From an uncultured Pseudomonadales bacterium (lineage in GTDB: Bacteria; Pseudomonadota; Gammaproteobacteria; Pseudomonadales; Azotimanducaceae), in NCBI GenBank assembly GCA_958296195.1, contig OY282455.1:1612001-1676000 (forward strand): a stretch of DNA of 64,000 bases, given 5' to 3'. Under the pieces are notes generated by a model. The model saw nothing but the letters and a program-made list of their open reading frames with translations. It had not been told where the DNA came from and did no database searches. Positions within the stretch are counted from its first letter, which is position 1. The number at the start of each line of letters is the position of its first letter. Positions 51,672-61,553 of the stretch are shown piece by piece. Position numbers and translations under genes: made by a program.

Positions 51672-52970
51672 ATGGATCCCGCCCTCTTCATTGACCGTCA
51701 TTCAGCGGGGCGTTGCGCCCTATTGCTGCATGTGGAGTTCGACGACGCAAAAGCCTTCGACCTAGCGGAGGCCAAGGAGTTGGCCCACTCGGCCGGCGTT
51801 CGCGTCGCCGAGGTGGTGGCGGCGAAGCGGCGCCATCAGCATCCGCGCTGGCTGGTCGGCCCCGGCAAGGCGGAGGAGCTGCGGCAACGTTTCGCCCAAT
51901 GCGGGGCCAATCTGTTGCTGGTCAACAACGACCTGTCGGCCGGCCAACAGCGCAACCTGGAGGAGGCGCTGACGTGCCGGGTGATGAGCCGCGCCGAATT
52001 GATCATCCAGATTTTTGCGCAGCGCGCCCGCACCTTTGAAGGGCAGTTGCAGGTCGAGCTTGCGCAGCTCAAGCACGCCCAAACCAGATTGGTGCGCGGC
52101 TGGAGCCATCTCGACCGGCAGAAAGGCGGCATCGGCTTGCGCGGCGGCGGCGAGAAGCAGTTGGAGTTGGACCAACGAATGCTGGAGGGGCGCATCAAGG
52201 CGGTGCAGTTGCGGCTGCGCCAGGTGGCGCAGCGGCGGCAGCAAGGCCGGCGGCGGCGCGGACGCTCCGGCACCGCCTCGGTCGCCTTGGTGGGCTACAC
52301 CAACGCCGGCAAATCGACTCTTTTCAATGCGCTGACCAACGCCGCGGTGACCGCAGAGGACAAGCTCTTCGCCACTCTGGACCCCACGTTGCGGAGGCTG
52401 GCGGTGCCAGGCGCCGGCGACGTGGTGTTGGCGGATACCGTGGGCTTCGTCAGCCGCCTGCCGCACACCCTCATAGACGCCTTCAAGGCGACTCTGGAGG
52501 AAGTGACCGAGGCCGACCTGCTGATTCACGTCATGGACGCCGCCAGCCCCGACCTGGACCGGCGCAATGCGGACGTCGAAGCCGTGCTCAAAGACATCGG
52601 CGCCGAAGGCATTCCCCGCATCAATGTGCTGAATAAGTGGGATCTGGCCGGCGCAGCGCCGCCGTCAGCGCCCAACGCTCTGCCGGTGAGCGCCGCCAAA
52701 GCTCAGGGCCTGGAGCAACTGCTGTCTCGAATCGGCCAAGCGCTCGGCGTTTTCGCCCCGGTTGAAGTGTGCTTGCCGACCGCCGCCGGGGGCATCCGCG
52801 CCTGGCTCTACGCCTCCGGCGCCGTCCTCAACGAAACCAGCAACGGCAACGGCGAAATGCACTTGACCGTGCGCGGCGACGAACGCTTGATGAGCCGCCT
52901 GCGCCGAGATCTGCGGAACTTGCAAACGGACAACCCCCCGCCGACGCACAACGCAGCGCTAGGGGGCTGA
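51672..52970 (+). CDS. hflX: Ribosome-associated GTPase HflX
   Basis: 432 residues. N-terminal HflX domain (HPRWLVGPGKAEELRQ), the glycine-rich GIGLRGGGEKQLELD linker, and the G domain: G1 GYTNAGKST, G3 DTVGF, G4 NKWD. HflX splits stalled 70S ribosomes. Normal length and normal position after hfq. Confidence 0.96.
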   Translation: MDPALFIDRHSAGRCALLLHVEFDDAKAFDLAEAKELAHSAGVRVAEVVAAKRRHQHPRWLVGPGKAEELRQRFAQCGANLLLVNNDLSAGQQRNLEEALTCRVMSRAELIIQIFAQRARTFEGQLQVELAQLKHAQTRLVRGWSHLDRQKGGIGLRGGGEKQLELDQRMLEGRIKAVQLRLRQVAQRRQQGRRRRGRSGTASVALVGYTNAGKSTLFNALTNAAVTAEDKLFATLDPTLRRLAVPGAGDVVLADTVGFVSRLPHTLIDAFKATLEEVTEADLLIHVMDAASPDLDRRNADVEAVLKDIGAEGIPRINVLNKWDLAGAAPPSAPNALPVSAAKAQGLEQLLSRIGQALGVFAPVEVCLPTAAGGIRAWLYASGAVLNETSNGNGEMHLTVRGDERLMSRLRRDLRNLQTDNPPPTHNAALGG

Positions 52971-53144
52971 AGGCGGGAACACCCACCACCTGCCGCGCAA
53001 GAGGCTGCGTCGCGGCGCCGACACCCCGTCCACAAAAAACCAAGCAGGCTGCTTTGAGGTTTTATCCAGCAAAGCAGGCGTGTACTGGCCGCGTTCTAGG
53101 AGTACACTTAGCGCCCTGTAATCAGCCACGAGACGGAGCACCGC

Positions 53145-54281
53145 ATGGCCTGGAACGAGCCCGATAGCGGCAACAAGGACCCTTGGGGCAATCGAGGCGA
53201 CCGCGGGCCGCCGGATCTCGACGAAGCCTTCCGCAAGCTGCAGGCGCAGCTGGCCGGCATCTTCGGCTTCGGCAAGCGGGGCGGCGGCAAGAGCGGCCGC
53301 GGCGGCTTCAGCAGCGGTCTGTTCGGCGCCTTGATCGCCGTGCTCGCCGCCGCCTACGGCTTTTGGGGCCTCTACCAAGTTGACCAAGGCGAGCGGGGCG
53401 TCGTGTTCCGCTTCGGCGCGGTGCAGAGCAACATCGTCATGCCGGGGCTGCATTGGAACCCGCCAATCATCGACCGGGTGGAAAAGGTCAACGTCACCCA
53501 GGTGCGCTCCAAGAGCCATCAGGCGCTCATGCTCACCGAGGACGAGAACATCGTCGATGTGAGCATGACCGTGCAGTATGTGGTTGACAACCCCATCGAC
53601 TTCCTGGTCAAGGTGCGCTCCCCGGAAATCAGCCTGGACCACGCCACGGAAAGCGCCCTGCGCCATGTGGCGGGCGGCTCCATCATGGACCAAGTCATCA
53701 CCGACGGGCGGGCCGCCATCGCCATCGAGGTGCAGGAGCGCCTGCAAACCTATCTCAACCGCTATGAAACCGGCATCTTGGTCAGCAAGGTGAACATTGA
53801 CGAAAGCGCTCCCCCCAACCAAGTGCGGGACGCCTTCAACGACGTGCAAAAGGCTAAGGAGGACGAGCAGCGCGTCATCAATCAAGCCAACGCCTACGCC
53901 GAGAGCGTCATTCCCACTGCCAGGGGCGAGGCGCAGAAGCTGATCGAGCAGGCCAACGCCTACCGGGACCAAGTGGTGGCCCGGGCCGAAGGGGAGGCGC
54001 AACGGTTTGAAAAACTGCTGACCGAATACACGTTGGCCAAGGACGTCACCCGAGACCGCCTGTACTTGGACGCCATAGAGTCCGTGCTGTCCAAAAGCTC
54101 CAAGATCATGGTGGACATCGAGGGCGGCAACAATCTGATGTACCTACCCCTTGACCGTTTCGTGCAGTCCGGCGCCGGCGCTGGCGCCCTGGGGCAGGAC
54201 AGCGTCCGCAACATCGCCGACGCAGTGATGCGCGAAATCAACAATCGCGTGGCCGACGGCCGCATTCGTGACACACGCTGA
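53145..54281 (+). CDS. hflK: FtsH protease modulator HflK
   Basis: 378 residues. A Gly-rich cytoplasmic N terminus (GKRGGGKSGRGGFSSG), one transmembrane helix near residues 62-80 and an SPFH/band-7 domain (VDQGERGVVFRFGAV onward), followed by a long coiled-coil-like helix. Forms a large membrane cage with HflC around FtsH. Starts 15 bases before hflC ends its leader, consistent with one operon. Confidence 0.96.
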   Translation: MAWNEPDSGNKDPWGNRGDRGPPDLDEAFRKLQAQLAGIFGFGKRGGGKSGRGGFSSGLFGALIAVLAAAYGFWGLYQVDQGERGVVFRFGAVQSNIVMPGLHWNPPIIDRVEKVNVTQVRSKSHQALMLTEDENIVDVSMTVQYVVDNPIDFLVKVRSPEISLDHATESALRHVAGGSIMDQVITDGRAAIAIEVQERLQTYLNRYETGILVSKVNIDESAPPNQVRDAFNDVQKAKEDEQRVINQANAYAESVIPTARGEAQKLIEQANAYRDQVVARAEGEAQRFEKLLTEYTLAKDVTRDRLYLDAIESVLSKSSKIMVDIEGGNNLMYLPLDRFVQSGAGAGALGQDSVRNIADAVMREINNRVADGRIRDTR

Positions 54282-54295
54282 AGGAGCAGCCGCTA

Positions 54296-55165
54296 ATGAA
54301 CATTCGCAACCTCATAGTCATCGCCATCGGCCTGGTCGCGGTGCTGTTGCTGCTGCAAAGCGTTTATATCGTGGACCAAACCGAACGCGCCGTGCTGCTG
54401 CGCTTCGGTGCGGTCAACAAGGCGGACATCGCGCCGGGGCTGCACTTCAAGTTGCCCATTGCCGAGGACGTCAAGATATTTGACGCCCGGGTGCTGACCT
54501 TGGACTCCAGCCCGGAGACCTACTACACCTTGGAGAAGAAGCCGCTTATCGTCGATTCGTTCGCCAAGTGGCGGATCGTCAACGTGCCCAACTACTACAC
54601 CGCCACTTCCGGCGACGAAGCCCGCGCCAACCGGGTGCTGCAGGAGCGCGTCAACGAGGGCCTGCGCAACGCGATCAGCCGTCGGGACATGCATGAGGTG
54701 ATCTCCGGGGAGCGGGACCAACTGATGCAGGAACTCACCGCCGACCTAAACCGGGCCATGAAGGAGGCCACCGGCGTGGAGGTCGTTGACGTTCGCGTGA
54801 AACGCATCGACCTGCCCACGGAGGTCTCCACTTCGGTTTATGAGCGCATGAACTCCGAGCGTGAGATCGAGGCCCGGCAGTACCGCGCCCAAGGCCAGGA
54901 GCTGGCGCTGGGAATTCGCGCCGACGCGGAACGGCAAACCGTGGTGATCGAAGCGGAGGCCTACCGCGAAGCGGAGCAGATTCGCGGCGACGGGGACGCC
55001 AGATCCGCCTCCATCTACGCCTCCGCCTTCAACAAGGATCCGGAGTTCTACGAATTCACCCGCAGCCTCAACGCCTACGCCAAGGTGTTCGGCGAAAAGA
55101 GCGACATGCTGGTGCTGGACCCCAACAGCGAGTTCTTCAAGTATCTGAAGAGCGGTGAAGGCTAG
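54296..55165 (+). CDS. hflC: FtsH protease modulator HflC
   Basis: 289 residues. N-terminal transmembrane helix (LIVIAIGLVAVLLLLQSVYIV), then the SPFH domain (DQTERAVLLRFGAVNK) and a helical C-terminal part. Partner of HflK, 14 bases downstream of it with GGAGCA as ribosome site. Confidence 0.96.
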   Translation: MNIRNLIVIAIGLVAVLLLLQSVYIVDQTERAVLLRFGAVNKADIAPGLHFKLPIAEDVKIFDARVLTLDSSPETYYTLEKKPLIVDSFAKWRIVNVPNYYTATSGDEARANRVLQERVNEGLRNAISRRDMHEVISGERDQLMQELTADLNRAMKEATGVEVVDVRVKRIDLPTEVSTSVYERMNSEREIEARQYRAQGQELALGIRADAERQTVVIEAEAYREAEQIRGDGDARSASIYASAFNKDPEFYEFTRSLNAYAKVFGEKSDMLVLDPNSEFFKYLKSGEG

Positions 55166-55350
55166 GATCGGCCGCAACGGTCGCCCAACGCCTATGGCAA
55201 GGGCGGAGTTTTGGCGACCTCTTGGGCGGGCTGCCTCCCCCGTTCATGCTGGCGCCGAAAATCGGCGCGTTGGGTACACCGCCTAGCGCAAGCCTAGGGC
55301 CGCATTCGCAGTCGAGGCGATGCGCGGCGGCGGAAGGGAATTCCCAAAGG

Positions 55351-56745
55351 ATGAAATCCGAATTCTGGCGCTTGCCTGACGGGGTGGACGAACTGCGGCC
55401 GCCGCGCGCATGGGAGCTTGAACTCATCCGCCGCAAGGTGCTGGACACCTTCCGCAACTGGGGGTTCGACTACATTGAGCCGCCGCTCATCGAGTATCTG
55501 GACGCCTTGCTGGTGGCCGGCGGACGGGACTTGGATTTGCAAACCCTAAAGGCGGTGGACCAGCGCAGCGGGCGCCTGTTGGGAGTGCGCGCCGACCTCA
55601 CCTCCCAAGCTGCCCGCATCGACGCCAGCCGGCTGGGTGATCAAGGCGTGTCCAAGCTCTGCTACGCCGGGCCAGTGGTGCATGCCAATCCCCAAAGCCT
55701 GATGGATTCCCGGGTGCCCATCAAGGCTGGCGCGGAGATATTCGGGTCAGCGGCGCTGGAAACCGACGCGGAGGTCATCGCGTTGATGGTCGAGGTGCTG
55801 CAAGCCGCCGTCGGCGGGCGCCCGAAGGCCAGCAAGCACCGCTGCCCGATCGCCAACTGCACGACGGTTTTCCAAAAGAACGGCCGCGGCGGCTGGGACG
55901 GCCATGTGGCGTCCTTGAAAAACCACCCGGAGTGGCACCCGGAAGTCAAAGATCCCCAAGCGCGCAAGGAGTGCTTCAAGGCCGAATATCCAGAGTGGTT
56001 CAAAGACCCGGCGCCCAAGGCCGGCAAGCACCGCTGCCCGATCGCCAACTGCACGACGGTTTTCCAAAAAAACGGCCGCGGCGGCTGGGACAGCCATGTG
56101 GCGTCCTTGAAAAACCACCCGGAGTGGCACCCGGAAGTCAAGGATCCCCAAGCGCGAAAGGAGCGCTTCAAGGCCGAATATCCAGAGTGGTTCAAAGACC
56201 CGGCGCCCGTGGTCGTGCTTGGCAATATGGGCATTTACCGCGCCTTGACCCGCCCCCTAGGATTGGATGAAGACAGCGAGCATTCACTTTTCGCCGCGGT
56301 GCAGTGCAAGTCCGAAAACGACATCAGGGCCTTGGTGGACTCCGGCGGCTTGGCGGATCTGCTGGTTGCTCTGCCTAGGCTGATGGGCCACATTGAAGAC
56401 CTGGACGGCGCTTGCCTTGAACTAAGGGGCGCACCAGCGGAAGTGGGCCGGGAACTTGCCCGCCTGCAGCGCTTCGTTGGATTGGTCATGGATTGCTGCA
56501 CCAGCGTAGATCTGCGCTTCGACTTGGCCGAACTGGCTGGCTATGGCTACCACAATGGCCCGGTGTTCGCCGCCTTCCACGGCGGCCACGGCCAAGCGCT
56601 GGCCCGGGGCGGCCGCTACGACGGCATCGGCGCAACCTTCGGGCGGGCGCGGCCAGCCACGGGCTTTGACGTGAACCTGAAGCGGCTGCTGAATGGCGGG
56701 CCGCCGCCACCGGACAGGCTTCCCGCCGACTGGTTCAGGAAGTGA
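55351..56745 (+). CDS. hisZ: ATP phosphoribosyltransferase regulatory subunit HisZ with a tandem C2H2-like insert and short C terminus
   Basis: 464 residues from the ATG at 55351. HisZ is a HisRS-like paralogue that activates short-form HisG in histidine synthesis. The N-terminal 150 residues are normal (WRLPDGVDELRPPRAWELE, GVRADLTSQAARID, LCYAGPVVHA). At residue 159 two 64-residue repeats interrupt the protein; normal sequence resumes at residue 287 (VVVLGNMGIYRAL) and continues through ARGGRYDGIGATFGRARPATGF. Without the insert it would be about 336 residues, roughly 50-60 shorter than usual, because the C-terminal tail is missing. Whether the gene is functional is open, but there is no internal stop. 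Confidence 0.9.
   Translation: MKSEFWRLPDGVDELRPPRAWELELIRRKVLDTFRNWGFDYIEPPLIEYLDALLVAGGRDLDLQTLKAVDQRSGRLLGVRADLTSQAARIDASRLGDQGVSKLCYAGPVVHANPQSLMDSRVPIKAGAEIFGSAALETDAEVIALMVEVLQAAVGGRPKASKHRCPIANCTTVFQKNGRGGWDGHVASLKNHPEWHPEVKDPQARKECFKAEYPEWFKDPAPKAGKHRCPIANCTTVFQKNGRGGWDSHVASLKNHPEWHPEVKDPQARKERFKAEYPEWFKDPAPVVVLGNMGIYRALTRPLGLDEDSEHSLFAAVQCKSENDIRALVDSGGLADLLVALPRLMGHIEDLDGACLELRGAPAEVGRELARLQRFVGLVMDCCTSVDLRFDLAELAGYGYHNGPVFAAFHGGHGQALARGGRYDGIGATFGRARPATGFDVNLKRLLNGGPPPPDRLPADWFRK
55825..56208 (+). repeat. Two tandem 192-bp in-frame repeats encoding C2H2-like modules inside hisZ
   Basis: Unit 1 is 55825-56016, unit 2 is 56017-56208. They differ at only 6 of 192 positions by direct comparison. 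Each encodes 64 residues with C-x4-C-x14-H-x6-H (Cys165, Cys170, His185, His192 in unit 1; Cys229, Cys234, His249, His256 in unit 2), followed by a Pro/Trp-rich tail ending in EYPEWFKDPAP. The spacing resembles a C2H2 zinc finger. The insert is a multiple of three and keeps hisZ open. The nearest concept I know is coding palindromic or domain-inserting elements, but this module is not one I recognise. Confidence 0.95.
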
Positions 56746-56774
56746 TCTTGAAGCGTCTGCTGAACGGCGAGCCG
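56677..56774 (+). repeat. Imperfect out-of-frame duplication at the hisZ 3' end
   Basis: A 27-base stretch inside hisZ (56677-56703, encoding LKRLLNGGP) recurs at 56748-56774 just after the stop, with 4 differences. The 71-base offset is not a multiple of three, so the second copy is in another frame and runs on for about 30 codons. This points to a small rearrangement that may have truncated HisZ. Confidence 0.6.
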
Positions 56775-56885
56775 GTCTTCGGCCAGCCGTCCTTCAGGTG
56801 GGGAGGCGTCCCACCGGCGAGCTGCACTCCGCAGTTCGCCCAAGAAACGCCGGCAACTGACTGAATAAGACTTGAGAAGGGTTGA

Positions 56886-58184
<1,299 letters not shown>

Positions 58185-58205
58185 AGGAAAATTAGGGAGC
58201 GAGCC

Positions 58206-58394
58206 ATGTTGGATGCAAAGCTGCTGGAAATTCTGGTGTGCCCGGTAAGCAAGGCGACGCTGACGTACCGCCGCGACCGCGACGAGCTTTGGTGCCGTGC
58301 CAGCCGCTTGGCCTACCCCATTCGGGACGGCATCCCGTTTCTGCTGGAGGAGGAGGCGCGGGCACTAACCCAAGAGGAGGTGGACGCCCTCTAG
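58206..58394 (+). CDS. Trm112-family small protein (YcaR-like)
   Basis: 62 residues. [25 protein letters not shown] and [12 protein letters not shown] match the bacterial Trm112/YcaR family, which has a zinc-ribbon-like fold; here only two Cys remain. Such proteins often sit beside LPS or cell-envelope genes; here it follows purA. The role in bacteria is not well defined. Confidence 0.85.
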   Translation: MLDAKLLEILVCPVSKATLTYRRDRDELWCRASRLAYPIRDGIPFLLEEEARALTQEEVDAL

Positions 58395-58644
58395 AGTCGG
58401 CCAGATCGACGCCCTAGTATAGTTGGCGCCGGCAATCGCCAAGCGCAATGCGGCGGACGGGCAGCGGTTGCGGGCAATTGCCGCCCAATGGCGAAGACGC
58501 CGTTGACGGGACGATGCTTTACGGGGTCCACTGAGGAATCTTGTACAATCCCGCCCGAATGGACGGCCTTGCCGGCGCGGTGCCCCGCACTCCAGCTAGG
58601 TCGAAGGGCTTAAGGCCCGCAGAACGAACGACAGGACACACGGA

Positions 58645-59595
58645 ATGAGCGAACCGGAGCTGGTCGTCGCCAACAACATGCCGGATGTGGCGAGCCGCGA
58701 ACTGCACAAGCCGCAGGCGGAGTTGGATTGGGTGGGCATGAGCGACATTCACCAGCCGCTGCTGGTGAAGGACGGCGACCAAACCCGGCAAGTGCAAGCT
58801 CGGGTGCAGGTTTACGTGGACTTGGCGGATCCCAAGGCCAAGGGCATCCACATGTCGCGCCTGTACCTGATTCTGGATGAACATGCGGATACGCGCCCGC
58901 TTACGGCGGCGGGGTTGAAGCTGCTGCTCGCCTCGGTGCTGGAATCCCACCGGGGGCTGTCGAGCCGAGCTTTCGTGCAGTTCGAGTTCGACTACTACCT
59001 AAGGCGCAACGCCTTGGTCAGCGACAATTCCGGCTGGAACAGCTATCCCGTCACCATCAAAGGCACCTTGATCGACCAGGACATTCACTTGGAGTTGGGG
59101 ATAGGCGTTTTCTATTCTTCGACATGCCCCTGCTCCGCGGCCTTGGCCCGGCAGTTGATTCAAAATCAGTTTGAGGCGGATTTCGGGCGCCGCGGTTCCG
59201 TCAACGCCAGCGAAGTCAAGGCTTGGCTCGGCACGGAGCAAGGCGTTGTCGCCACCCCCCACAGCCAGCGCAGCGTCGCCCGCCTGCTGGTGAAGCTGCG
59301 CGACGGCCTCATCCACTTTCCCATCACGGACCTGATAGACGACGTGGAGGCCACCCTGAAAACGCCGGTGCAGACGGCGGTTAAGCGGGAGGACGAGCAG
59401 GAGTTTGCGCGGCTCAACGGGCAGAACCTCATGTTCATCGAGGACGCCGGGCGCAAGCTCAAGGCGCTGCTGCTGCAGGACGAACGGCTAAGAGACTTTT
59501 GGGTGCGAATAGAGCACCACGAAAGCCTGCACGCCCACGACGCCGTGGGCGTCTTCACCAAAGGCGTGGCGGACGGCTACCTGCCCATTCCCTAG
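58645..59595 (+). CDS. folE2: GTP cyclohydrolase FolE2 (type IB)
   Basis: 316 residues. Converts GTP to dihydroneopterin triphosphate for folate. KGIHMSRLY, the metal-ligand STCPCSAAL and the C-terminal HHESLHAHDAVG segment identify the COG1469/FolE2 type, which can use metals other than zinc and often replaces FolE under zinc limitation. A TACAAT at 58544-58549 may be its -10 element. The start at 58645 is the first ATG in frame with family similarity. Confidence 0.93.
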   Translation: MSEPELVVANNMPDVASRELHKPQAELDWVGMSDIHQPLLVKDGDQTRQVQARVQVYVDLADPKAKGIHMSRLYLILDEHADTRPLTAAGLKLLLASVLESHRGLSSRAFVQFEFDYYLRRNALVSDNSGWNSYPVTIKGTLIDQDIHLELGIGVFYSSTCPCSAALARQLIQNQFEADFGRRGSVNASEVKAWLGTEQGVVATPHSQRSVARLLVKLRDGLIHFPITDLIDDVEATLKTPVQTAVKREDEQEFARLNGQNLMFIEDAGRKLKALLLQDERLRDFWVRIEHHESLHAHDAVGVFTKGVADGYLPIP

Positions 59596-59686
59596 GGGCG
59601 CCTTGCCGGCGACTTGGCGGGCATTCCCAGATTGACGCCTTGGGCGCGGCGGCGTAGCCTGAACGCCCCTGTGCCAATCAACTTCG

Positions 59687-60013
59687 GTGGTGGAAACCCT
59701 CAGCAAGCAGCAGCGGGCCCGTGCCGTGCAGGTGCGAATGCGCAGCCGCTCGGCGGGGGTGCGGGTGCGCAGCCAAAGACGCTTGGCCCGCACGATTCTG
59801 CTCGGCAGCGTGGCGGTGGGCGTGGCGATCTATTGGCTGGCCGACGCCTACGGCGTGGAGGCGCGGAACCTGCTGTCGGCGCTTTGGGTGAGCATCGGCT
59901 TCGTCGCGCTGCTGGCCGGGCTGGCGGTTGTGGGCGGGTTTTTGCTGGGCTTGGCCAAATGGTGCTGGCGGCGTGGCAAGGCAGTGGGGAAGCCGCAAAG
60001 AAGAGAGCCCTGA
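59687..60013 (+). CDS. Small membrane protein, unknown function
   Basis: 108 residues from a GTG at 59687. The first 33 residues are strongly basic (many Arg), followed by two hydrophobic helices (TILLGSVAVGVAIYWLA and LWVSIGFVALLAGLAVVGGFLL) and a basic end. Probably an inner-membrane protein. It ends 13 bases from the convergent DUF1244 gene. Confidence 0.6.
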   Translation: MVETLSKQQRARAVQVRMRSRSAGVRVRSQRRLARTILLGSVAVGVAIYWLADAYGVEARNLLSALWVSIGFVALLAGLAVVGGFLLGLAKWCWRRGKAVGKPQRREP

Positions 60014-60026
60014 CCCCGGCTTGCTG

Positions 60027-60314
60027 CTACTGTTGCTGCGCCTGGAACTGCTGCACTTGCTGCGGCGACGCCTCGCGCTGGTAGCGGGCCTTCCACTCGC
60101 CGTAGGACATGCCGTAAACCAGTTCCCGCGCCGCCTCCAAGTCCATGTCGATGCCCCGCTCCTCGGCTGCGGCGCGGTACCACTTGGACAGGCAGTTGCG
60201 GCAGAAGCCGGCTAGGTTCATCAGATCGATGTTCTGCACCTCCTTGTGTTCGTCAAGGTGCTTGAGCAGGCGGCGAAAAACCGCCGCCTCGATTTCGATG
60301 TTCCTTGCCGACAT
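60027..60314 (-). CDS. DUF1244 domain protein
   Basis: 95 residues from the ATG at 60314. NIEIEAAVFRRLLKHLDEHKEVQNIDLMNLAGFCRNCLSKWY and MSYGEWKARYQ are diagnostic of the conserved DUF1244 family. Function unknown, common in Proteobacteria. Ends in a Gln-rich tail. A longer open frame upstream does not resemble protein. Confidence 0.9.
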   Translation of the reverse strand: MSARNIEIEAAVFRRLLKHLDEHKEVQNIDLMNLAGFCRNCLSKWYRAAAEERGIDMDLEAARELVYGMSYGEWKARYQREASPQQVQQFQAQQQ

Positions 60315-60497
60315 GGTTGTCTTCCTAGTTGCTGCGGCGGACTGCCGCAGAAGGCTTGGCCCCACTGGCCGCTGCGGACGGCCACATTGGCGCACTTTAG
60401 CAAAAAACCGCCGGGATGGAACGGCGACCGCCGAGGGCATCCAGAGCGTCGGCAAGTTGCACGGAGGCGGCGCTTTAGAGACTTGGGCGGCAAGTGC

Positions 60498-61376
60498 CTA
60501 GACGCGGCGTTCGTCCGCAACGCTCTCTAGGAAAGCTTTGATGGCCGCCCAGATGGTCGGAGTCTCCAGCGGGATGTTGTGCTCGCCTTGAAACTCGACG
60601 ACTTGCGGCGGCGGGCTGAGCAAGGCCAGCAAGGCTTGGGACTCCGCCGCCGGCACCACCCGGTCGCGCCGGGCGTGCAGCCCCAACACCCGTTGCGGCA
60701 AGGCGCCCAAGGCCAAGGTGGCGTCAATGTTGTGGCGCAGCAGCCAGCGCACCGGCATGATCGGGAACCGATGCGCGGCGATGTCGGCAATGCTCCGGTA
60801 TGGGCTGAGGAGAATGAGGCCATCGACCTGCGGGGACCGTGCCGCCAAGGCGGCGATGCCGCTGCCCAAGCTGCGGCCGAACAGAATCACCGGACGGGCT
60901 TGGGTGCGCGCTGGCTGCCCCTCGGTGCTCTCCGCTGCAAGGCCGCCACCTGTAGATGGTTTTGCGCCGGCGCTCCCCACCTGCCCAAACTTGGCAACCA
61001 TCGCCTCGACAACGGCGGCGGCGTCATCGATCAGGTCAGCGGCGGTGGGCTTGCCGTCGCTTGCGCCGTAGCCGCGATAGTTCATCAGCACCACCACGGC
61101 GTCCAGCTTGGCGAAGGTTTCCGCCAGACCGGACACTTCCTCGGCGTTGCCGCCAAAGTAGATCAGCAGGGGGCCGTTGGAATCCCCGTTGACGACCCAA
61201 CCACGCAGCGTCACCGCGCCGCGCTGAACGCTAGCAGCCTCCACACCAGGCCCCTGTGGATCGCCTTCCAAGGAGCGGGGAAAGAAGATCATCCGCTCCT
61301 GCAGCAGATATAGCACCACGCACAGGCCGGCATAGACGGCGGCGGCGATGAGGGCGAGGCGAAGCAGCGTTTCCAT
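60498..61376 (-). CDS. Membrane-anchored alpha/beta hydrolase (FrsA/ABHD17-like)
   Basis: 292 residues. An N-terminal transmembrane helix (LALIAAAVYAGLCVVLYLL) precedes a serine hydrolase domain: YFGGNAEE, MNYRGYGASDG, nucleophile elbow LFGRSLGSG, Asp in ARRDRVVP, His in QGEHNIP. Between about residues 132 and 162 there is a Gly/Ala/Thr-rich insert not expected in the family. It is divergent from the P450 gene across about 180 bases. Substrate unknown, probably an ester or thioester. Confidence 0.82.
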   Translation of the reverse strand: METLLRLALIAAAVYAGLCVVLYLLQERMIFFPRSLEGDPQGPGVEAASVQRGAVTLRGWVVNGDSNGPLLIYFGGNAEEVSGLAETFAKLDAVVVLMNYRGYGASDGKPTAADLIDDAAAVVEAMVAKFGQVGSAGAKPSTGGGLAAESTEGQPARTQARPVILFGRSLGSGIAALAARSPQVDGLILLSPYRSIADIAAHRFPIMPVRWLLRHNIDATLALGALPQRVLGLHARRDRVVPAAESQALLALLSPPPQVVEFQGEHNIPLETPTIWAAIKAFLESVADERRV

Positions 61377-61553
61377 ACGGGCTCCCTTGGCGGCGGCGGC
61401 CTATTGTGTACCGTCGCCGCCGGAAAGCAATCGCTAGCCCGCACTAACCGCCTCATAGCCGCAAAATCAGCTACGCCGGCGAAGGGTCGCCCGCTTGATG
61501 CTAGACTTCCGCAATTGATTGGTTCGAGGCAGCGCCTCGCGAGGAGATCCCCC

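Noticed and set aside
55825-56208. hisZ repeats as a CRISPR or simple assembly duplication
   Set aside because: There are only two units of 192 bp with coding content and no spacers. Six substitutions between units, including silent changes, argue against a pure assembly copy, although read mapping would settle it.
58503-58549. A full sigma-70 promoter upstream of folE2
   Set aside because: TTGACG at 58503 and TACAAT at 58544 are 35 bases apart, too far for one promoter; only the possible -10 element is kept.
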